64,000 nucleotides of DNA from Azospirillum ramasamyi (GTDB taxonomy: Bacteria > Pseudomonadota > Alphaproteobacteria > Azospirillales > Azospirillaceae). Within the stretch, counting starts at the first letter, position 1; every line of letters starts with the position of its first letter. The stretch covers positions 1 through 64,000 of the forward strand of contig NZ_CP029832.1 of the NCBI RefSeq assembly GCF_003233655.1, in the 5' to 3' direction. Under the pieces are notes generated by a model. That model was not told where the DNA came from and made no database searches. It saw only the letters and a program-made list of their open reading frames with translations. Of the stretch, positions 26,796 to 35,759 are shown one piece after another. The position numbers and the translations under genes are program-made.

Positions 26796-27464
26796 TCACC
26801 CGCCAACCGCCACGATCTCCAACCCATCCTCGTCCACCCGGACCCGCAGCGCCGCCAGATCGGGCAGGCACAGGTTCTCGCCCAACTCTTCGGCCGGCAG
26901 GGTGGTAGTCAGGGCGATCACCCAGGCGCCGGCGGCGTGTCCGGCTTCCAGTCCCGGCGGGGCGTCTTCGATCACCAGGGTCTCGCGCGGGTCGAAGACC
27001 AGCGTCTCGGCGGCGCTGCGGTAGCCTTCCGGGTCGGGCTTGCCGTGGCTGACGTTGTCGGCGCCGATCAGCAGGTCGGGCAGGGGCAGGCCGGCCTGCC
27101 GGATGCGCGTGCGCGCCATGTCCTGCGGGGCGGAGGTCACCACCGCCCAGCGGTGGCGCGGCAGCGATTGCAGCAGTTCCCGTGCGCCGCGGACCGCCAG
27201 CACGCCTTCGGTGTCGTTGGTGTAGACGTCCTCGACCAGCCGGACCTCCTCCTCGAAATCGAGGCCAGCGGGGGCGTAGCGGCGGACGGTCTCGATGGTG
27301 CGGCGGCCGTGGCAGGTCGCGAGGATGGCGTCCGGATCCAGGCCGTGCCGGGCGGCCCAGCCGCGCCATGCCCGCTCGACGGGGCCCTTCGTATCGATCA
27401 GGGTTCCGTCCATGTCGAACAGGATGGCGCGGACACGGAACGGGGTATCAAGGGCAGGCTTCAT
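26796..27464 (-). CDS. HAD-superfamily phosphatase (subfamily IA)
   Basis: A 222-residue hydrolase with motif I FDMDGTLIDT, motif II in WAVVTSAPQDMA, the conserved Lys of GKPDPEGY, and motif IV VIEDAPPGLEAG. The helical cap lies between motif I and II. It resembles sugar-phosphate phosphatases and beta-phosphoglucomutase relatives. It is convergent with nagA, 34 bases away, so a role near amino-sugar metabolism is possible but not shown. Confidence 0.88.
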   Translation of the reverse strand: MKPALDTPFRVRAILFDMDGTLIDTKGPVERAWRGWAARHGLDPDAILATCHGRRTIETVRRYAPAGLDFEEEVRLVEDVYTNDTEGVLAVRGARELLQSLPRHRWAVVTSAPQDMARTRIRQAGLPLPDLLIGADNVSHGKPDPEGYRSAAETLVFDPRETLVIEDAPPGLEAGHAAGAWVIALTTTLPAEELGENLCLPDLAALRVRVDEDGLEIVAVGG

Positions 27465-27675
27465 CGCACGCTCTCGTCAGGATTTTTCCGCATGGGAGGG
27501 GATGATCCGCAGGGATCGGGCCAGCGACGGTTCCACAGCGAAGTCATAGGCGCCGCCGTGGTGATGGGAACGGACGAACCCCAGCGAAGTTCCGCTCTCC
27601 GGGACGGTGCGGCGCTCAATATAAAGGGCGGGGGTGCCGTCGGGAACCCCAGAAGTGCAGAGGTGGCTTGTCGCG

Positions 27676-28428
27676 TCAGGCCGGCTCCGGCTCGCCGGCG
27701 AAGATCGCCTTCAGGTCGATCCGGGTGTCGGTCCTGGCGTCCAGATCCAGCTGACGCTCGACCTCGTCGAGATGCTCGATCATCAGCGCGGTCGCCTCGC
27801 CCGGCGCGTTGCCGATCAGAGCGGCGATCAGGCGGCGGTGATCATCGGCGGAGCAGGTGTGCGACGACCGCCGCTCGAAGGCCGCGATGGCGAGGCCGGA
27901 CCGGTCGATCAGGTCGGCCAGGATCCCCGTCAGCGTCGCGTTGCCGGCGAATTCCGCCAACAGAAGATGGAACTGGCCGGACAGCCGGATCATCGCCTTG
28001 CGGTCCGCCGCAAGCTCTGCGGCATCCTCCAGCGCGCCGTGGCCGCGCAGCTTTTCCAGTACGTCGTCTGGCAGGGGACGCGGCATCCGTTCGAGCCGTT
28101 CCATGATCGCGCGTTCGATCACCCGGCGGGCCTCGAACACCTCGCGCGCCTCTTTCGGTGTCGGCTTGGTGACGAAGGCGCCGCGGTTGGGGATCAGCGT
28201 CACCACCCGTCGCTGCGCCAGCAGAAGCAGAACCTTGCGCACCCGCTCGCGGCTGACCCCGAAGGCTTCCGCCAGGCTTTCCTCGGCCAGCTTGGTGCCG
28301 GGCGGCAGGCGGCGGTCGGCGATCGCCTCCCCGATGCTGCGGACGATGCGGGATTCGGCGCTGTTGCGGGCGCCGTTGCGGGGGAGGGGCGTGCGGCGGG
28401 CAGGCTTGACTGGGGAGGTGGTCGTCAT
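27676..28428 (-). CDS. GntR-family transcriptional regulator, FCD subfamily
   Basis: A 250-residue regulator. The winged helix (SRIVRSIGEAIADRRLPPGTKLAEESLAEAFGVSRERVRKVLLLLAQRRVV) is followed by an all-helical FCD ligand domain with EARRVIERAIMERL, SGQFHLLLAEFAGN and DDHRRLIAALIGNAPGEATALMIEHL; the Asp and His residues there usually bind a metal. It is divergent from a PotABCD-type importer. TTGTGCACAA palindromes in the shared promoter fit the operator type of this subfamily. It probably represses the importer until a degradation intermediate binds. Confidence 0.9.
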   Translation of the reverse strand: MTTTSPVKPARRTPLPRNGARNSAESRIVRSIGEAIADRRLPPGTKLAEESLAEAFGVSRERVRKVLLLLAQRRVVTLIPNRGAFVTKPTPKEAREVFEARRVIERAIMERLERMPRPLPDDVLEKLRGHGALEDAAELAADRKAMIRLSGQFHLLLAEFAGNATLTGILADLIDRSGLAIAAFERRSSHTCSADDHRRLIAALIGNAPGEATALMIEHLDEVERQLDLDARTDTRIDLKAIFAGEPEPA

Positions 28429-28473
28429 CGGGGGTGAAGTGCTTTTGTCGGTGTGCGGGAAACGCACCACTGA

Positions 28474-28483
28474 TTGTGCACAA
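28474..28483. promoter_or_regulatory. Palindromic operator candidate 1 for the GntR regulator
   Basis: TTGTGCACAA is a perfect 10-base palindrome, 45 bases upstream of the regulator ATG. The same decamer recurs at 28693. FCD-type GntR proteins are known to bind short palindromes of the form TNGTNNNACNA, which this fits apart from spacing by one base. Autoregulation is likely. Confidence 0.6.
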
Positions 28484-28692
28484 AGCGGGCCAGAAGTGGA
28501 AGCGCAATCGACCATGCGGGGCAACGATGACCTGCGCGGTTCACTTTGCCCAAAACAACGCCACTGCGGCAAGCCCGTGCACAAATGCCGATCTTTTGCG
28601 CAATGGAGCGGTCGGGGATCGACCGATTTCCGCCATCGGATCGCTGGCACGCGACATGCAGAAGGCGAACAGGTCACAAACGACCGCGCAGA

Positions 28693-28702
28693 TTGTGCAC
28701 AA
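28693..28702. promoter_or_regulatory. Palindromic operator candidate 2, at the ABC operon start
   Basis: The same TTGTGCACAA, here within the 12-base palindrome ATTGTGCACAAT, lies 16 bases before the ATPase ATG and directly upstream of its GTGGAGG ribosome site. A repressor bound here would block transcription start or clearance. A partial copy, CCGTGCACAA, lies at 28575-28584 between the two. Confidence 0.6.
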
Positions 28703-28718
28703 TTGTGGAGGCGCTCCG

Positions 28719-29723
28719 ATGACGGCAGGTTCGACGGTCGAACTCGTGAAGCTGCGCAAGGCCTATGGCGCGACCGTGGCGGTGGACGGCATCGATCTGC
28801 GCATCGCCGCCGGCTCCTACTGCTGTCTGCTGGGGCCGAGCGGCTGCGGCAAGACCTCCACCCTGCGGATGATCGCCGGGCATGAGGACATCACGGACGG
28901 CGACCTGCTGATCGGCGATACGGTGGTCAATGACGATCCGCCGGCCGAGCGCGGCACGGCGATGATGTTCCAGAGCTACGCCCTGTTCCCCCATCTGGAC
29001 TGCACCGACAACGTCGCCTTCAGCCTGAAGATGAAGGGCGTCGCCAAGGAGGAGCGCCGCCGCCGGGCGCGCGAGATGCTCGACCTCGTCGACATGAGCA
29101 AATATGCCGGCCGTCTGCCGTCGCAGCTGTCGGGCGGACAGCAGCAGCGCGTCGCGCTGGCCCGCGCGCTGATCCCCCAGCCGGGCGTGCTTCTGCTGGA
29201 CGAGCCGCTGTCGGCGCTCGACCCCTTCCTGCGTGTGCGCATGCGGGAGGAGCTGAAGCGCCTGCACCGCGACATCGGCATCACCTTCATCCACGTCACC
29301 CACAGCCAGACCGAGGCGATGGCGCTGGCCGATCTCGCCGTGGTGATGAACCAGGGCCGGATTGAGCAGGCGGGGCCGCCGCGCGAACTGTTCAACCATC
29401 CGCGCACCGCCTTCGTCGCCCGCTTCATCGGCGGCCACAATGTGATCGAAGGCGGGGTGGTCGGCGATGCCGGGCGCTGCGCCGTGCGCGCCGACCGCAT
29501 CCAGTTGGGCGGCGCCGACCTGCCGACGGAGATCCAGGTGGAGGGCACGGTGCGCTCGCTGGAGTATCACGGCGCTTCCGTCCATCTCAGCCTCGACATT
29601 CCCGGCGCCGACGAATTCGCCGTCGTGCTGGACGAGGCCCGCTATTTCGACGCGCCGGTCACGGTCGGCGACCGCGTGCGCGCCGGCTGGAGCCGGCGGG
29701 ATGTCCACCCGCTGGCGTCCTGA
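28719..29723 (+). CDS. Polyamine/spermidine-type ABC transporter ATPase (PotA-like)
   Basis: A 334-residue ATPase with Walker A LLGPSGCGKTS, the Q-loop in MMFQSYALFPHL, signature LSGGQQQRVALARAL, Walker B VLLLDEPLSALD and the H-loop HVTHSQTEA. A C-terminal TOBE-like segment follows (about residues 245-334). GTGGAGG gives a good ribosome site for ATG 28719. It is the first gene of an importer operon with a Tat-exported binding protein and two permeases. The substrate is unknown; this transporter class covers polyamines, GABA-like and other amino compounds. Confidence 0.92.
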   Translation: MTAGSTVELVKLRKAYGATVAVDGIDLRIAAGSYCCLLGPSGCGKTSTLRMIAGHEDITDGDLLIGDTVVNDDPPAERGTAMMFQSYALFPHLDCTDNVAFSLKMKGVAKEERRRRAREMLDLVDMSKYAGRLPSQLSGGQQQRVALARALIPQPGVLLLDEPLSALDPFLRVRMREELKRLHRDIGITFIHVTHSQTEAMALADLAVVMNQGRIEQAGPPRELFNHPRTAFVARFIGGHNVIEGGVVGDAGRCAVRADRIQLGGADLPTEIQVEGTVRSLEYHGASVHLSLDIPGADEFAVVLDEARYFDAPVTVGDRVRAGWSRRDVHPLAS

Positions 29724-29781
29724 TCTCCTTTCAAAAGCGCTTACCAAAAAACAACACGACGAACAGACTGGAGGCTCACCC

Positions 29782-31086
29782 ATGACCGATACGCGCATTC
29801 CTTCGAAGCCCTCCACCGGCGTCAGCCGCCGCACCCTGCTGAAGGGCACCGCCGTCGTGGCGGGCACCGCCGTCGGCTCCGGCGCGATCACCGGCTTTCC
29901 GACCATCTGGGCGCAGAACATCAAGAACATCACGCTGCGTCAGTTCGGCACCGGCGTGTCGAACCTGAACGCCGTCGCCGACAAGGTGAAGGAGGATCTG
30001 GGCTTCACCCTGCAGATGACGGCGCTCGATTCCGACGCGGTGACGCAGCGCGCGGTGACCCAGCCGAAGTCCTACGACATCGCCGACATCGAATACTGGA
30101 TCTGCAAGAAGGTCTTCCCGGCCGGCGTGATGCAGCCGATGGACGTGAGCAAGATCAAGAACTTCGACAAGATCGTCCCGATCTTCGTGACCGGCCGGCT
30201 GACGCCGGACAGCGCCATCGCCCAGGGCACCGCCCCCCACACCGTCGGCTTCGTCGAGGGCAAGGACAGCACCAAGTTCGCCAAGTCGCCGACACAGTGG
30301 ATGACGCTGATCCCGACCATCTACAACGCCGACACGCTGGGCATCCGCCCCGATCTGGTCGGCCGGCCGATCTCCAGCTGGAAGGATCTGCTCGACCCCG
30401 CCTTCAAGGGCAAGGCATCGCTGCTGAACATCCCGTCGATCGGCATCATGGACGCCGCCATGGTCTGCGAGGCGATGGGCGAGATCAAGTACGGCGACAA
30501 GGGGAACATGACCAAGGAGGAGATCGACAAGACCCTCAAGATCATGACCGAGGCCAAGAAGGCCGGCCAGTTCCGCGCCTTCTGGAAGACCTTCGACGAG
30601 AGCGTCAACCTGATGTCGTCGGGCGAGGTCATCATCCAGTCCATGTGGTCGCCCGCCGTCGCCGCCGTGCGCGCCAAGGGCATCCCGTGCGTCTACCAGC
30701 CGCTGAAGGAAGGTTACCGCGCCTGGGGCGGCGGCCTTGGCATCGCCAAGCATCTGAGCGGCCTGGAGCTGGAGGCGGCCTACGAGTACATCAACTGGTA
30801 TCTGTCGGGCTGGGTCGGCGCCTACCTGAACCGGCAGGGCTATTACTCGGCCGTGCTCGACACCGCCAAGGAGCACATGACGCCGGACGAATGGGCGTTC
30901 TGGATGGAGGGCCAGCCGGCCAAGACCGACATCCTCAGCCCCGAAGGCAAGGTGATGGAAAAGGCCGGAGCCGTGCGCGACGGCGGATCCTTCCAGGAGC
31001 GCATGGGCAGCGTCGCCTGCTGGAACGCGGTGATGGACGAGGACCGCTACATGGTCCGCAAGTGGAACGAGTTCGTCGCGGCCTAG
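29782..31086 (+). CDS. ABC transporter substrate-binding protein with Tat signal (PotD-like family)
   Basis: A 434-residue exported protein. VSRRTLLKGTAVVAGTAVGSGAITGFPTIWAQ is a twin-arginine signal with an AQN boundary. The mature part is a type-2 periplasmic binding fold: ITLRQFGTGVSN, SYDIADIEYW, WMTLIPTIYNADTLGI, SWKDLLDPAFKGKASLLNIP and MSSGEVIIQSMWSP. GGAGG precedes the start. It should capture the substrate for the PotABC-like components on either side. Tat export suggests folding before transport. Confidence 0.9.
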   Translation: MTDTRIPSKPSTGVSRRTLLKGTAVVAGTAVGSGAITGFPTIWAQNIKNITLRQFGTGVSNLNAVADKVKEDLGFTLQMTALDSDAVTQRAVTQPKSYDIADIEYWICKKVFPAGVMQPMDVSKIKNFDKIVPIFVTGRLTPDSAIAQGTAPHTVGFVEGKDSTKFAKSPTQWMTLIPTIYNADTLGIRPDLVGRPISSWKDLLDPAFKGKASLLNIPSIGIMDAAMVCEAMGEIKYGDKGNMTKEEIDKTLKIMTEAKKAGQFRAFWKTFDESVNLMSSGEVIIQSMWSPAVAAVRAKGIPCVYQPLKEGYRAWGGGLGIAKHLSGLELEAAYEYINWYLSGWVGAYLNRQGYYSAVLDTAKEHMTPDEWAFWMEGQPAKTDILSPEGKVMEKAGAVRDGGSFQERMGSVACWNAVMDEDRYMVRKWNEFVAA

Positions 31087-31094
31087 TCGAAGTT

Positions 31095-31250
31095 CCCTCT
31101 CCCGCCTCGGGAGCGGGAAGGGGCCCATGCGGAGCATGGGAAGGGTGAGGGGTGATTCAAGGAACCATGCGGTTCGGGAGTCTCGGGTCCCCCTCACTCT
31201 CCCTACGCCTGAAGGCGCGGGTCCCCTCCCTCTCCCGGCGTGGGAGAGGG
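31095..31250. repeat. Intergenic CCCTCTCCC/GGGAGAGGG palindromic repeat
   Basis: This stretch between the binding protein and the first permease gene is built of hairpins. CCCATGC (31124-31130) pairs with GCATGGG (31134-31140), and CCCTCTCCC (31228-31236) pairs with GGGAGAGGG (31242-31250). Its ends are themselves roughly complementary (CCCTCTCCCGCC near 31095, GGGAGAGGG at the far end). It resembles REP/BIME-like elements common between genes of GC-rich proteobacteria. Inside this operon it may damp expression of the permeases relative to the binding protein. Confidence 0.7.
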
Positions 31251-31293
31251 CAATGATCGCCACCAGTACACCCCAACCCGCAGGATCCCGCCC

Positions 31294-32211
31294 ATGACCC
31301 TGACCGCCGAAACGTCCCGACCGTCCGTCACGGCCGCCGCCGGCAGGGAGAGGCGCCCGCGACTGCTGCCGCGCATCGCCCCTTATCTCCAGGCGGCGCC
31401 GCTGACCGTCGCGCTGCTGCTGTTCCTGCTGGTGCCGATCCTGACCATCGTCGCGGTCAGCTTCTGGGATTACGACAGCGTGCGGATCTACCCGGATTTC
31501 GTGCTGACCAACTACACCGAGCTGCTGACCTCGCCGGTCACCTGGAAGACCTATCTGAACACGCTGAAATATGCGGCGCTGACCTGGGCGATCACGCTCG
31601 TCATCGGTTTCACGGTGGCGTATTTCCTGGCCTTCCATGTGCGGTCCACCACCTGGCAGATGGTGCTGTTCCTGGTCTGCACCATTCCGTTCTGGACCTC
31701 CAACATCATCCGCATGATCTCGTGGATCCCGTTCCTGGGACGCAACGGGCTGTTGAATTCCGGCCTGATCTCCGCCGGGATCATCGACCAGCCACTGGAA
31801 TTCCTGCTGTTCTCAGACTTCTCGGTCGTGCTGGCCTTCGTCCACCTCTATGCGCTGTTCATGGTGGTGCCGATCTTCAATTCGATGATGCGCATCGACC
31901 GCGCGCTGATCGAGGCGGCGCGCGACGGCGGTGCCAGCGCGGCGCAGACGCTGTGGAACGTCATCCTGCCGCTGACCAAGCCCGGCATCGCCATCGGTTC
32001 GATCTTCGTCGTCACGCTGGTGATGGGCGACTTCATCACCGTGCGGCTGATGAGCGGCGGGCAGAGCGCCTCCATCGGGCTGATGATCGCCAACGAGATC
32101 TCGCTGCTGCAATACCCGGCTGCCGCCGCCAACGCCGTGGTGCTGCTGGCGGTCGTCCTGATCATGGTGGTGGCGATGCTGCGCGTCGTCGATATCCGCA
32201 AGGAGTTGTGA
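31294..32211 (+). CDS. ABC transporter permease (PotB-like)
   Basis: A 305-residue inner-membrane protein with about six helices (first VALLLFLLVPILTIVAVSFW). The family's cytoplasmic EAA-type loop is ALIEAARDGGASAAQTLWNVILPLTKPGI. Start ATG 31294 excludes an upstream in-frame ATG within the palindromic repeat. Its stop is four bases before the start of the second permease gene. It pairs with PotC-like and PotA-like partners to import an unidentified amino compound. Confidence 0.9.
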   Translation: MTLTAETSRPSVTAAAGRERRPRLLPRIAPYLQAAPLTVALLLFLLVPILTIVAVSFWDYDSVRIYPDFVLTNYTELLTSPVTWKTYLNTLKYAALTWAITLVIGFTVAYFLAFHVRSTTWQMVLFLVCTIPFWTSNIIRMISWIPFLGRNGLLNSGLISAGIIDQPLEFLLFSDFSVVLAFVHLYALFMVVPIFNSMMRIDRALIEAARDGGASAAQTLWNVILPLTKPGIAIGSIFVVTLVMGDFITVRLMSGGQSASIGLMIANEISLLQYPAAAANAVVLLAVVLIMVVAMLRVVDIRKEL

Positions 32212-32214
32212 GCC

Positions 32215-33054
32215 ATGAGTGGATTTGGCAACACATCCCGCCGCGGCCTGTCCTTCTACCTGCTGGCCGCCTTCTTCGCGCTGTTCGTGCTGTTCCTCTA
32301 CGGCCCGACCGCGACCATCCTGATCCTGTCCTTCCAGGGGCCTGAAGGCGGGCTGACCTTCCCGATGAACGGCGTCTCGCTGCACTGGTTCCGCAACCTG
32401 TTCGAACAGCAGGCGGTGGGCGATTTCGGCGGCTCCTTCCGCCGCTCCATCGCGCTGGGGCTGATGGTGATGGTGCTGACCGTGCTGTTCTCGGTGCTGG
32501 CCGGCTTCGCCTTCCGCCGGCGCTTCCGGGGCAGCGGGGCGCTGTTCTATCTCGCCGTCGCCAGCCTGATCGTGCCGTCGATCCTGGTCAGCCTGGGCAT
32601 CGGCCTGTTCTTCAACATCCTGGGGCTGGAACCGGCCTGGTACAGCTCGGCGCTGGGCGCGCATCTGACCTGGACGCTGCCCTTCGGCCTGCTGATCGTC
32701 TTCGCCATCTTCAACCGCTTCAACCCGGCCTATGAGGAGGCGGCGCGCGACCTCGGCGCCTCGCCCTGGCAGACGGTGCGCCATGTCGTGCTGCCGATCC
32801 TGCTGCCCAGCCTGATCGGCGTCGGGCTGTTCGGCTTCACCCTGTCCTATGACGAGTTCGCGCGCACGCTGATGACCGCCGGCAGCTTCAACACGCTGCC
32901 GCTGGAGATCTACGGCATGACCACCAACGTCACCACGCCGGTGCTCTACGCGCTGGGGTCGCTGACGACGCTCTTCTCCTTCGCCGTGATCGGCCTGTTC
33001 CTGCTGGGTCTGATCGCGCTGCGCCGCCACCGCCTGCGCCGAAGCGGCATTTGA
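32215..33054 (+). CDS. ABC transporter permease (PotC-like)
   Basis: A 279-residue partner permease. Helices include LSFYLLAAFFALFVLFLYGPTATILILSF and the C-terminal FSFAVIGLFLLGLIAL. The ATPase-contacting EAA loop is YEEAARDLGASPWQTVRHVVLPILLPSLI. It is followed 14 bases later by a hydantoin-racemase-like gene, so enzyme and importer are probably cotranscribed. Confidence 0.9.
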   Translation: MSGFGNTSRRGLSFYLLAAFFALFVLFLYGPTATILILSFQGPEGGLTFPMNGVSLHWFRNLFEQQAVGDFGGSFRRSIALGLMVMVLTVLFSVLAGFAFRRRFRGSGALFYLAVASLIVPSILVSLGIGLFFNILGLEPAWYSSALGAHLTWTLPFGLLIVFAIFNRFNPAYEEAARDLGASPWQTVRHVVLPILLPSLIGVGLFGFTLSYDEFARTLMTAGSFNTLPLEIYGMTTNVTTPVLYALGSLTTLFSFAVIGLFLLGLIALRRHRLRRSGI

Positions 33055-33068
33055 GGATCAACACCACC

Positions 33069-33773
33069 ATGCGCATCCTGGTCGTCAACCCGAACAGCAC
33101 CGCCTCCATGACCGAGCGGATCGGCGCCGCCGCCCGCGGTGTCGCGGCGCCGGGCACGGAGATCCTCGCCACCAACCCGCCGACCGGCCCCGCCAGCATC
33201 GAGGGCTATTACGACGAGGCGCTGGCCGTCCCCGGATTGCTGGCGGAAATCGACCGGCACCAGAGCGGGAGCGTCATCGCCGGCACCGTGATCGCCTGTT
33301 TCGATGATGTCGGGCTGGATGCCGCGCGCAGCCTCGCCACCGCGCCGGTCATCGGCATCTGCGAGGCGGCGATGCAGACCGCCGGGCTGCTGGGCGGCCG
33401 CTTCAGCGTGGTGACGACGCTGCCCCGCTCGATTCCGGCGCTGGAACGTCTGGCGCAGCGTTACGGCATGGCCGGCCGCTGCACCGTCCGCGCGGCGGGC
33501 GTGCCCGTCCTGGCGCTGGAGGACCCGGCGTCGGGCGCCGTCGGCCGCGTGCGCGCCGAAATCCGCCGGGCCATGGAGCAGGACGGAGCCGAGACCATCG
33601 TGCTGGGCTGCGCCGGCATGGCCGAGCTCGCCCGCTCGCTGAGCGAGGAGATGGGCCTGCCCGTGGTCGACGGCGTCACCGCCGCCGTGAAGCTGGTGGA
33701 GGGGCTGGCGGCGCTCGGCCTGCGCACCAGCAAGGCCGGCGGCTACGCGCCGCCGCTGCCGAAGGCGCGGTGA
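33069..33773 (+). CDS. Asp/Glu/hydantoin racemase family protein
   Basis: A 234-residue racemase. RILVVNPNSTASMTERI opens the fold. The two catalytic cysteines of hydantoin racemases are present: Cys77 in GTVIACFDDVGLDAAR and Cys181 in IVLGCAGMAELAR, with spacing as in characterised HyuA enzymes of about 235 residues. It probably racemises a hydantoin, allantoin or related cyclic amide taken up by the preceding importer. No hydantoinase or carbamoylase gene is in the window, so the actual substrate is open. ATG 33069 is preferred to the TTG at 33051. Confidence 0.85.
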   Translation: MRILVVNPNSTASMTERIGAAARGVAAPGTEILATNPPTGPASIEGYYDEALAVPGLLAEIDRHQSGSVIAGTVIACFDDVGLDAARSLATAPVIGICEAAMQTAGLLGGRFSVVTTLPRSIPALERLAQRYGMAGRCTVRAAGVPVLALEDPASGAVGRVRAEIRRAMEQDGAETIVLGCAGMAELARSLSEEMGLPVVDGVTAAVKLVEGLAALGLRTSKAGGYAPPLPKAR

Positions 33774-33811
33774 GCTTCCGCCACTTCACATCCTATCCCT
33801 AAATCCGCTCC

Positions 33812-35350
33812 CTAAATCCGCCGTGGACCGGTGCGCTCCAGAACCGGCATCACCGGCATCGCCCCTTGGCCGGTCGCGGCGCCGCCGGTGAGGCCGTCCA
33901 GTATCCGCCGGGCCGCGTCCGCGCATTGGCTGCGGAGTTCGGGCACGGCGGTCATTTCCCAGAAGGGCGCCTTGGCGACCGGGCCGAAGGCCAGCAGACA
34001 GGGCGCCGGGGTGCCGTCGGCGGCGATCACCGCACCGCCTTCGGTCACGTCCAGCCCCAGCCGCAGCGGGTCCGGCCGCGCGAGGCCGCGGTCCAGCAGC
34101 GAGCGCACCAGCGGATGACGGATGCGGGTGTAGTCGCAGTTGGTGCCGGTCGCGTTTATCAGCGCATTCGGCGACAGCACCCGCGTCGAGCCGCCTCCGC
34201 GCTCGACGATGTGCAGGTCCAGCCCATTCGCGGTCGATGCCGCGTCCTTCAGCCGGCCCGGCAGGATCGTCAACTGGCCGGCCGCACGGGCGGCGGCGAT
34301 CCGGTCGGCCACCTGCGGGGCCATGCGGTGGCGGTGCACCTCCCAGAAGGGGCGGGCGTGACGCAGGAAGCGGCGGCGCTCCTCCATCGGCAGATGCGAC
34401 CAGATGCGGTGATGGTGCGGACGCAGCGCGTCGAAGGCCGACCGCCAGTCATAGCCGTCCGCGACCGCCCGGCGCGCATCCGCCTTCAACGCGATCAGCA
34501 CGTCCAGCACCGTGCTGGGCAGCACGTCGGGATGCAGGAAGGAGGTGTAGGGCCGCGTCTCCTCATGGCGCATCGGCAGCAGGCCGCGGCGCGACACGGC
34601 GGTGATCGGGCCGCGATGCCCCTGGTCGAGCAGTGACAGCACCGTGTCCACCATGGTCAGGCCGGTGCCGAGAATGGCGACCGACGCGTCCTGGCCGATG
34701 CGGCCGATGGCGGCGGCATCCCACGGGTCGCCGATGAAGCGGTCGGACGCGAAGGCCTCCGCCGCCGTCGCCGAAGCCAGGGAGGGCGCCGATGGCGGGA
34801 AGTTGCCGATGCAGAGCGCGGCGGTATCGGCGCTGACCACGCGGCCGTCGCCGAGGCGCACATGCACCGTACGTCTGCCGTTGGCCGGTTCCTCGGTGCG
34901 GACGTCCACCGCCTCGCCGCGGATCAGGTTGAGGCGCGCGTGGCTGGGGGCCTCCGCCTGCGCTTCCGCCAGAACGTCCTGGATGTAGGTGCCGTAAAGG
35001 GCGCGCGACACGAAGGCGTGGCCGCTGGGCGGCACCGGCTGTTCCGCTGTCGGCCCTTCCGGCCGGCTCCACAGCCAGCGCAGGAAATGGCGCGGGTCGT
35101 CCGGATAGGCGCTCATGTTATAGGCGCGGACGTTCAGCACATGGGCGCCGTTGGGGGTGGAATAGGCGACGCCGGTTCCCGGTCTGCTGCCATATTCGAT
35201 CAGATGGACCACCAGGGGCGACCGCGCGCCGCGCAGCAGGTGGGCCGCCAGCAGGCTGCCGGTGAAGCCTGCGCCGACGATGGCGATGTGGCGCTCAGGA
35301 ACTCCCAAGGGACTGCCGCCGGGCGGATGGAAGTGAGGCGTTGCAGGCAT
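33812..35350 (-). CDS. FAD/NAD(P)-binding oxidoreductase
   Basis: A 512-residue flavoprotein of the FAD-NAD(P)-binding (PF13454-type) family. The FAD Rossmann motif HIAIVGAGFTGSLLAAHLL is near residue 21. HVLNVRAYNMSAYPDDPRHFLRWL follows, and a second dinucleotide site is SVAILGTGLTMVDTVLSLL. Late segments ALINATGTNCDY and CLLAFGPVAKAPFWEMTAVPELR are typical. It is convergent with the racemase gene and divergent from the amidase gene. Its reaction is unknown; N-hydroxylation or oxidation of a small molecule would suit the fold. Confidence 0.85.
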   Translation of the reverse strand: MPATPHFHPPGGSPLGVPERHIAIVGAGFTGSLLAAHLLRGARSPLVVHLIEYGSRPGTGVAYSTPNGAHVLNVRAYNMSAYPDDPRHFLRWLWSRPEGPTAEQPVPPSGHAFVSRALYGTYIQDVLAEAQAEAPSHARLNLIRGEAVDVRTEEPANGRRTVHVRLGDGRVVSADTAALCIGNFPPSAPSLASATAAEAFASDRFIGDPWDAAAIGRIGQDASVAILGTGLTMVDTVLSLLDQGHRGPITAVSRRGLLPMRHEETRPYTSFLHPDVLPSTVLDVLIALKADARRAVADGYDWRSAFDALRPHHHRIWSHLPMEERRRFLRHARPFWEVHRHRMAPQVADRIAAARAAGQLTILPGRLKDAASTANGLDLHIVERGGGSTRVLSPNALINATGTNCDYTRIRHPLVRSLLDRGLARPDPLRLGLDVTEGGAVIAADGTPAPCLLAFGPVAKAPFWEMTAVPELRSQCADAARRILDGLTGGAATGQGAMPVMPVLERTGPRRI

Positions 35351-35759
35351 CGGAGTGCGTCCTTCCGTGAGTCATTCCGGAAAAGGCCGGCCGTTGACGA
35401 TCAATCCCCCCGGCTTCGGAACTGCAAAGGCCGTGTCTGAGCCGGGGTACTCGCGTCGGCCGTGTGTCTGCTCGGTCCGCTTCATTCTCTCCTGCTTATC
35501 ACAGGCCATCGGCACGCGCCATCGGCCGAAGGGCAAATACCTAGACGAAGGTAGGGTTCAGGATGATTCCACACGGGAGAATGATAAAAATCTAAAGTAG
35601 CCAAAAGGCTCTGTCGGTTGCGAGCGGCGCCGGCATCTGTCGCCGTTGCCCGTTCCATCGGCCGCATGATCCTGGTCGCCAAGCTGATGCCGATGTGGCA
35701 CATGCGATGGGACGTCCCGCTTTGGTCAGGACCGCCCCTTGACTTGCCAGGAACCCGCC
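35351..35759. promoter_or_regulatory. Divergent intergenic region, oxidoreductase / amidase
   Basis: This 409-base stretch has no credible gene. It is locally AT-rich around 35565-35600. TACC (35538-35541) and GGTA (35550-35553) form a short inverted repeat that could be a regulator site. An AGGA lies just before the amidase ATG. Nothing else stands out. Confidence 0.4.
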
